A DNA stretch of 64,000 nt from Corynespora cassiicola. Its lineage: Eukaryota > Ascomycota > Dothideomycetes > Pleosporales > Corynesporascaceae. The first letter of the stretch is position 1; each line of letters opens with the position of its first letter. This document shows, piece by piece, positions 56,872-64,000 of this stretch. A program made the position numbers and the translations under genes. The stretch covers positions 868,001-932,000 of the forward strand of contig JAEUWY010000023.1 of the NCBI GenBank assembly GCA_022059125.1. The letters are read 5' to 3'. The notes beneath the pieces were generated by a model. That model was not told the DNA's origin. It did not search any database and saw only the letters and a list, made by a program, of their open reading frames with translations.

Positions 56872-59085
56872 ATGTCGTCGCGATTCAACCTCAATCCGGG
56901 CAAGCTGTTCGTGCGGACGCGCTTCAACTACGAGAAGCTGCCCGGCGCCGACCTCCAGAACTCCTCGCCCTCGCTCTTCAGTGCAAAGTCGTGGAAGCAC
57001 AGGAATCCGCTGTTCCGCAATGGCCTGCAGCGCCCGCGCCTCTCGCTGGCGCGCGTCATCACCCTCATGGTCACCCTGCTGCTGCTCGGCTCCATGTTGG
57101 GCGGTGGCATCTACCGGAAGCACATGAGGACAGAGCAGCAGAGGAAAGGAGAGGAGCGGAAGCAGTACCACTGGGAGCACTACCCTCGGTAAGCAAACAC
57201 CCCAACCCACACCAGCCGCCCGTTTGTGACTGTCAGCTAACACCTGCCCAGCCTGAGCGGCTTCTTCAACGGCATCCGCACCATTGTGCCCTACGCCGAC
57301 TGGGTCTCGGAGCAGGACTTTGTCAAGTACTCGCAGAGCCCTAACCCCGAGGACAACATCAAGCCCAAGCAGCCCATCCTCTCCAAGGAGCACAAGGAGC
57401 CCCCCATCGACCCCGTGCCCTTCAACCCGTACCCCGACTTCTCCACCGTCGAGTACCTGAAGAACCACGAGAAGGTGGAGACGTGCTACCTCGACGAGGA
57501 AGGCAAGGTCGATCTCCCCGACATCTATGCCTACCCCGGTATTCCTCAGAACCAGACTGCCCCCTTCTTCGGCTCGTACGAGGAGCTTGGCATCAACGAT
57601 AAGGTTTGCTTTGAACGCTTCGGACGCTTCGGACCCTACGGCTACTCGTACTCTCGCGACGAGGGCGGTCTTGACATGGCTGGCAAGGCCGAGAGCGCCG
57701 GTTCGGACAAGATATGGAGCTGGGAGAAGAAGATTGACTACCGCAACGTCGACTGGGGCAACGCTCAGAAGAAGTGCTACGAGAAGAATAAGGCCCGTTT
57801 CACCAAGAGCGAGGAGGAACAGAAGGAGGATGCTCCTCCCCAGAAGCAGAAGCTCAAGCGCCACGCTTACATTCTTCGCACCTGGACTGGCTACAAGTAC
57901 AGCGACTACCAGATCCTGACCATCCGTGCCATGATCAACGAGCTCGCCCTCAAGTCGGGCGGTGAGTACGACGTCCACTTCCTGCTCCACGTCAAGGATG
58001 ACAGCCTGCCCATCTGGTCTTCCCAGGAGATCTACCAGAAGACCATCGAGGACAACCTTCCCAAGGAGTTCTGGGGCATGGCAACCCTCTGGTCGGAGCA
58101 GCAGATGCGCATGTACTACCCTGAGCCGTTCCCCAACAATGTCTACAACCACGCCAAAGCCCCCGTCCACTCCGTCTATCGCAGCGCTCACTTTGCGATG
58201 CAGTGGTTCTCTCAGGTCCACCCCGAGTACGACTTCTACTGGAACTGGGAGATGGATCTCCGTCTCAGTGGTCACTACTGGGAGTTCAACAACAGGATTG
58301 GTGAGTGGGCCAAGAGGCAGCCTCGCAAGGGCATGTGGGAGCGCTCGTCTCGCTACTACATCCCTGAGCTCCACGGTTCGTGGAAGAACTTTACCGAGAT
58401 GGTTGAGGAGGAGACGTACAACAGCGACGAGAAGCCCGTCTGGGGTCCTCCCAAGTTCGAGAACACCGGCATGTTGCCCAGCCCTCCCGAGACTGAGCCT
58501 CCTCGGTCTTATCTCCAGGACAACTACGAGTGGGGTGTTGGCGAAGATGCTGATTTGATCACCTTCAACCCCATCTTCGACCCAGCCAAGACCAACTGGG
58601 TCTTCCGTGACGATGTTTCTGGCTACGATCTTGAGCTCCCCGAACCGCCCCGTCGCTGCGCCATCATCACTGTTTCCCGTTTGTCCAAGCGTCTGCTTGA
58701 TCTGATGCACCGCGAGACCTACCTCATGAAGCACCACATGTTCCCCGAGATGTGGCCTCCGTCTGTTGCTTTCCACCACGGTCTCAAGGCCGTGTACGCG
58801 CCTCACGCCGTCTACTTCGACCACAACTGGCCGCTGGAGAACATTGATGGCACCTTCAACCACCCTCCCAAACCCACCGACAGTGTGTTTGGATGGGGTG
58901 AGCACAACCAGCTGGGCAACAGCTTCTACTACAACGCAGGCTTCTCCTCCGAGTGGTGGCGACGATGGCTCGGCTCCCAGGAGAACGACAAGGGCGGCCC
59001 CGAAGAGGAAGACGCTGGCACTGGCCGACTGTGCATACGGCCAACCCTGTTCCATCCCGTCAAGTACGAGAAGGGAGCCGAGTGA
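56872..59085 (+). CDS. DUF3405 type II membrane protein, probable Golgi/cell-wall glycosylation enzyme
   Basis: Exons are 56872-57188 and 57252-59085, giving 716 residues. A single hydrophobic span around residues 61-82 (VITLMVTLLLLGSMLGGGIY), with basic residues before it, fits a type II signal anchor. The luminal part contains the DUF3405 hallmarks: HAYILRTWTGYKY, a helical stretch ending LPKEFWGMATLWSEQQM, then FYWNWEMDLRLSGHYWEF (a candidate acidic metal/sugar-nucleotide site) and MWERSSRYYIPELHGSW. Members are widespread in filamentous fungi and are thought to be glycosyltransferase-like; the activity is not established. Strong codon bias opens a long antisense frame opposite it, which I reject. 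Confidence 0.87.
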
Positions 59086-61415
59086 CTTTCTTTCATTCTA
59101 CGATGCAGCTTTTTAATCAGCGCTTTTCTCCTCTTCTTTTACAAGCGCCGTCGTGCGCTATAGACTTTTGAGCCTATACCTTCTTTCTTCAGCACTTTGG
59201 CATACTCAGCGTTATATTCCCATACGCTCTCGTCAACCATTGGCTACACATCGGGCGGCGTTCATGGCGTTGGCGACATCACAGCATGTACAGTTGCGGG
59301 GCTTATATCCCTTTCCCATTAGGCTTTGTCTTTCTTTCCTTTTTTTTCCTCGTTCTTCTTCAAACTTTCTCAATAACCCCATTTCTGTCGTTTCTAGGGC
59401 GCTCACACGCTATTGGGAGGTCGATACAAAAAAGTCCCGGGGAGACTCACACGAGGCGATGTAATTAGCCGCATGGCATTCCATTCCTTTTGATGGAACA
59501 TAGGCGCAGGCAGTTCAGTGGAATCTGGATGAAGGAGCGTTTTGGATGGCATTGTACCGAGCAGAGCGGGGGGTGTTCGAGCTGGGTGTCTTGAACTGAA
59601 CTGTACAGGGGCTGTGGAGGGTTCTCCCCGTCTTGTGTCTTGGTTTCATTTGGACCGCCACGGCGCATGGTGATATGTGTAGATGATGGGCTTCCCTTCG
59701 GGTTGTAGATTATGATATCAATTGAGATAATAATACAAGTCTACCTACAAACTTGATTTGAATCGTGCTACTGAGTAGTGTAAGACTTGGAACAAAGACG
59801 GCAAAGGAAGGAAGAAGAAAAGGACATGGACCTTGCATGTCCAGATATTGACCGCCGGCACATTGATGATGACGAATGGGCTAGAGCCTGCTGATAAGCA
59901 AGTCCCAATGGCTGATGTCTCGGATTCCAGCAAGCACTGGCTGCGTCCTTAATCGGAGAACACCATTCAGGACGCATGGCCATCTGCTTCCAGCACGCAC
60001 GCGATCAAAATCCCGCATCACTCACAGCATGGGGAGCCGTCCCAAGGAATACAGTACCTGAAAGCTCACCGCAGCTGAATGAAACACGCTCTACCAGCGT
60101 CCACCCCACGGCACCATGTCCTGTGGTCCATCTTGCCAACGTCACCATCACCCCAACCCATCGTACAACCCGCTCCACAACGGATCGAGGCGTTGTCACC
60201 ATAAAATTTGATAGCCGGTCCAATAGCGCCAAGCAAGGCTTATGTGAGCTTGTCTCCCTTCGCGAGACATTCTCGCGCCCCCAACGCGTCACCAAAAACG
60301 CATTCCCCTGACCATCTTGCTTGGGACCTTTCCCATGGCCTTCGCGTTGCTTCGACCTACCGGATGCATGTCCCGCCCCAAAAAGGACATGCAACGCACA
60401 ACATCGCGATGTGCAACAGCGGGACGGATGCGCAAAATCGCACCGGGCGCTCGGGTACGGACGATCTCGAGATCTCGATTTGGGGTGGCAGACAGCCATG
60501 TGTGTTGACGGCAGGAAGGCGCGTGGCCTGGTCTTTTCAGCTCCGCTCCGAACGATGCCGGGCGAGTGCAACCCCGGATTGCTGACCCACATACCCATCC
60601 ATCCATCCAGCCAGTCCAGTCCAGTCAAAGTCCAGTGCAGCTACGCTCCTTATTCCCAGCGGGAGGATCCCGTCGGCGGTCGGCACGCGTGCCACAACGC
60701 CCCCCCCTCGAGCCACACGATCCCGCGGTGAATTGAGACAAGCCTGTACGAAAACGCCCGTTTTGCACAACGCAAAAGCTTCTTCTTTCCCGGGTAGAGT
60801 GGCTTCAGCCACAGCCCAGCCAAGCAGAGGACGCGACGGGAAAAGGGAAAAAAGGGAAAAATGGCCGCAGGGTGTGGCGCGCGTGAGGCAATCAGTCGGG
60901 ACGAAAGGGCCAGGGGCCTACGTAAGTGCGGTTGCGAATGGTGGAAGAGGGCACTAAAATAGCAAGAATTGGGCGGCCTTTTGCTGCCTTCCCTCCCATC
61001 CATGCCCGCATGGCCCGGAGAAGGCGCGGATCGATACTTAATGAGTGGAGTGTCCCCCCCTCCCTTCCCTGTTGATTTCCAAGGCATCTGCCAGGTGCAA
61101 ATAAAGGCTCACGCGACCGGTCTTTTTTGTGGTGCCTTGTCTTGTGAGATCGGCTGTGTTTCTATATTTTGTTGTCGTTGTTGTTGTTTACTTTTGGGGT
61201 TGCCGAGAGGATCCCTTGCTTTTCTGGGTGCTTCCAAGGCTGTCTGTGTCTGGAGGGTGGGCTCCCGAACTATACCTTTCGACCGGGGGCGGGTGAAGAA
61301 GACGTGTTGGGCCCTCTTTTTGTTCGGAACGCGGCGGTGGGCTGACTGGGGTATGCTGATTGAGTTTTGGTGCTGAGACACACTGGACTGAACGGCAACT
61401 CGAAGAGGGCAGAAG
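59086..61415. other. Intergenic, DUF3405 to LicD-like gene
   Basis: 2.3 kb, with no gene supported. A CATC/AGTCC-type tandem stretch (TCCATCC... then CCAGTCCAGTC) lies at about 60595-60640. Confidence 0.55.
60595..60640. repeat. Short tandem repeats (CATC and CCAGT units)
   Basis: Several copies of CATC followed by copies of CCAGT, in an otherwise unremarkable intergenic region. Confidence 0.8.
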
Positions 61416-62568
61416 ATGCATCTCAATGTGTGCAACCTGCTGGCGCTGTCGACGCTCGTCGCAGCGGCTCCTTCCATGCAGAAACGAGATGCGGATATGG
61501 AGAGCTTGCAAGGGTTGACGCATCTGCGAAATGATCACTCTGGTAAAGAGCTGGATCCGGAGGGCAAGTACTTTCACGAGTCGACGGTATGTTTGCCCCT
61601 CTCCTTTCATGGACTGATTCTGTCCTGACCACCAGTCTACATTGCCATTTGACATGGTGCTGATACAAGTTGCAGTTCCATCCTCATTACGACGGCCGCT
61701 TTGGCTCCATGATTCTCCCCCCGCACATCCGCCAGCGCCATCTCAGAGCCCTGGTCCGAACCTACCTCAGCACCATGGAGGCCATCGGTGCAGAGACCTG
61801 GATCATGCACGGCTCGCTGCTCGGCTGGTGGTGGAATCGCAAGATCATGCCCTGGGACTCGGATATCGATGTTCAAGTCGACAAGCGCTCCATGGACTTT
61901 CTCGCGAGCTATTATAACATGACGGTCCACCACTTCAAGGACGTTCCCGCCGGCATGGACGACAAGGTCGAGGGAGATGATGCCGAGGGAGAGGAGAAGG
62001 AAGAGAAAACGTACCTTCTGGAGGTGAACCCGCATTATCGGAATGCCAGTACGAGGGACTTTTTAAATGTCATTGATGCGAGGTGGATCGATACGTCTAC
62101 CGGCTTGTTCATCGACATCACGACGCTCCATCGGAACCTCACGGCTGAGAGTGAGGGGTTGCAGGGCATGATGATGTGCAAAGACAAGCACTCGTTCCAC
62201 TGGGATCAGATCTTCCCGTTGAGGGACAGCCTTTTTGAGGGCGTGCCGGCCAAGATTCCGTACTCTTACGGGGAACTGTTGGAGGAGGAGTATGGGGCCG
62301 AGTCGCTTACGAGGGCAGACTTTGCGCAGCACCATTTTGATGAGCAGAAAAAGGAGTGGATACCTTGGACGGAATACTTTGGCCAGAGGTATTCTATGGA
62401 ACCCTTGTAGAAGAAAGGGGAGGGCGTTCTGGCTAACTTTATATCCACAGAGTCTTCGATGATTCGGAAGAGGCTCCGAGGAAAGCGCCGAATCGGGCGC
62501 ATAGGCCGTCGAGAGGGAAGTTTAGGCAATTTGCGGATCAGGAGGATGCTGAGGAGGATGAAGATTGA
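61416..62568 (+). CDS. Secretory LicD/MNN4-like phosphotransferase
   Basis: Exons are 61416-61586, 61676-62388 and 62451-62568, giving 333 residues. The last intron matters: unspliced, the frame would stop at 62410, but splicing adds a 39-residue acidic tail ending QEDAEEDED. The N-terminus MHLNVCNLLALSTLVAAAPS is a signal peptide, followed by KR (possible Kex2-like site). The LicD core has WIMHGSLLGWWWNRKIMPWD followed by SDIDVQ (the DxD-like metal site). Further on are DARWIDTSTGLFIDITTLH and WDQIFPLRDSLFEGV. Fungal LicD proteins such as Mnn4 help add mannosylphosphate to cell-wall glycans in the Golgi, so a cell-wall role is likely. Confidence 0.88.
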
Positions 62569-63432
62569 TCCCAGGGGAAAGACACGAGATTCTTTTGGGA
62601 ATAGAGATACCCCTCTTTCTTTTCGACGCGTACGCGTGGTTTGGGTTTGGTAATGGATCAAGGGACATGTACTAGCGGGGAGTTACTCTGAGATTATGCC
62701 ATTGTGGAGTGTTTCGTACTGTACTGTGATACTGTAAATAAAACCTTGCGCATGGCAAAGGTGGATAAGCCACTTAGTTCATCTTAAATCCCAAAGGAGA
62801 TAGGAATAAGGATAAGAAAAGGTTATCCAGCATCTAATGAACAAAACAAATGCTTGACAAAGCGGTACTAGTAATAGAATGCCTGCACATTCTAGCCTGA
62901 GAATGCACGCTCAGGTATTATTGTTGATAAGATATGCGATGCTAGGGAGGACAGACGCATCTTATGCTGTTTTTCTAGAACTATGAAAGTTGATTAGATC
63001 CTCCGAATGGCCTAGCTACACATTTGACAATACCTGCATAGGTAGGCATCTGCGTACCTGAGCAAGTACTGTTTACCTACCTTGGTACCGGGTAGTTGCA
63101 GACACAATCCCCAAGCACACAGTTTTAGGTTTTAGAGTCTAATGGGGGAGTTTGATAACACAAAGTTAAATCTTGTAGATTAACTTACTACACATAGAGC
63201 AGACCGTTCTTTAGAATTTTTCTTTTAATTCAGCCTAGCCTCCCAACCTTGGAAACTTGGCGAGAAGACATGCGACTCAAATTGTCGACTAATACTTTTA
63301 TCGATAAAGCCCAATGCCTACTTACCCCTCTCCCGGACTTCTCCGATACTAAAACATCCATTAAGTGATCCTCCCCAATTGCCTATCTCACTAGCTACTA
63401 TTGTCCGTCTATACCAAGCTCGAATTGCCGCA
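62569..63432. other. AT-rich intergenic region, LicD-like to F-box gene
   Basis: 864 bases of lower GC than the genes either side. No gene or notable repeat. Confidence 0.55.
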
Positions 63433-64000
63433 ATGGATCCTAATGCTGGAGTATCGACACCGCCACCCAAGCGAAAGAAGCCTAATCGACCCAGCCAATG
63501 TAAAAGACGCACCAAACAACGCATAGCGGAGGCATCAATAACACAAAATGACTCCAAGCATAACGCTAGTTCGCCAGCTCACTCATCCCAATCGGCAATT
63601 TCAATTCATTCCGCTCAATCGACAACACCAGCTTGTGCCTCCAGGCCGAGAATGCAGGTCCCTACCACGGATACGACAGTGGCAACTCGTCAAACCCATC
63701 CGACCTCACCACCTAAATCCAACTTGGAAAATATTCCGACCGAGCTGCTTTTGCGCATAATGAACTACGTAGAGATGTTTCGAAGCTTCAAGGCTCTGTC
63801 CGAGACCAGTAGCCGCTTGAATGATGTATCCAATGAGATACTTTACGATACCTACGACTTCTGGCGCGAACCTTACCTCTTCCTGCGAACAATAATGGCC
63901 AATCCAAAGCTGGGAGAGAATGTTCGGACTGTGAGAATCGGTGATTACCTTGAAGGGAGCCAATTTCAGAACGGGTTCAGAAAACATGTAGACGACATGT
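63433..64000 (+). CDS. F-box protein, 5' part (runs off the right edge)
   Basis: The frame is open from the ATG at 63433 to the window end (189 residues seen). Residues 1-95 are Ser/Thr/Pro-rich and start with a basic patch (KRKKPNRPSQCKRR) that may be a nuclear signal. An F-box-like motif spans about 98-140: LENIPTELLLRIMNYVEMFR then ALSETSSRLNDVSNEILY. F-box proteins recruit substrates to SCF ubiquitin ligases through Skp1. The substrate-binding part lies outside the window. Such genes are numerous in filamentous fungi and often lineage-specific. Confidence 0.8.
   Translation, partial: MDPNAGVSTPPPKRKKPNRPSQCKRRTKQRIAEASITQNDSKHNASSPAHSSQSAISIHSAQSTTPACASRPRMQVPTTDTTVATRQTHPTSPPKSNLENIPTELLLRIMNYVEMFRSFKALSETSSRLNDVSNEILYDTYDFWREPYLFLRTIMANPKLGENVRTVRIGDYLEGSQFQNGFRKHVDDM

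Noticed and set aside
56479..59055. 858-codon open frame on the minus strand opposite DUF3405
   Set aside because: It is an antisense shadow caused by strong codon bias of the real gene. It is Val/Leu/Gly-rich with no domain, and it runs across the intron and promoter of the true gene.

Overview
The window comes from the nuclear genome of a filamentous ascomycete (Pezizomycotina). Genes carry one to several short introns, mostly about 50-70 bases, with GT..AG ends and CTAAC/CTGAC-like branch sites. The gene set is typically fungal: IQGAP, kinesin-8, Fmp42-type MFS transporter, MARVEL protein, DUF3405, DUF4360, Zn2Cys6 factor and NmrA-like protein. Class cannot be fixed from sequence alone; Dothideomycetes is only a weak guess. 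All gene models were spliced by eye and checked for frame continuity and family motifs.

Layout. 0-26 kb is mainly housekeeping: the 5' part of an IQGAP gene (-), IMP dehydrogenase (+), a Nudix hydrolase (+), an amidase (-), a MARVEL protein (+), an Fmp42-like transporter (+), a GFA-family protein (+) with a possible spliced peroxisomal C-terminus, MsrA (-), a 3-beta-HSD/Erg26-like dehydrogenase (-), a secreted DUF4360 protein (+) and kinesin-8 (+). 27-41 kb is accessory: an MDR reductase, an NmrA-like protein and a dihydroflavonol-reductase-like SDR, then a decayed second amidase, a Zn2Cys6 regulator, a secreted beta-propeller gene broken by one in-frame TGA, and an orphan 195-residue protein. 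This looks like an oxidoreductase/regulator neighbourhood that is partly eroding.

41.7-47.4 kb is the most interesting part. A 1252-residue TPR-CHAT protein, with an apparent His/Cys protease dyad, is divergently paired with a 306-residue protein that resembles fungal gasdermin-like pore-forming proteins and ends in a very acidic tail. This fits a protease plus gasdermin programmed-cell-death module.

48.9-64 kb returns to conserved genes: an uncharacterised ubiquitin-like-looking protein (-), a Tim17/TIMMDC1-like membrane protein (+), cytosolic phenylalanyl-tRNA synthetase alpha (-), a DUF3405 type II membrane protein (+), a secretory LicD/MNN4-like phosphotransferase (+) and the start of an F-box gene (+). 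Long non-coding stretches (3.8 kb before DUF3405, 2.4 kb before DUF4360, 1.9 kb beside IQGAP and beside GFA) contain no gene I can support.
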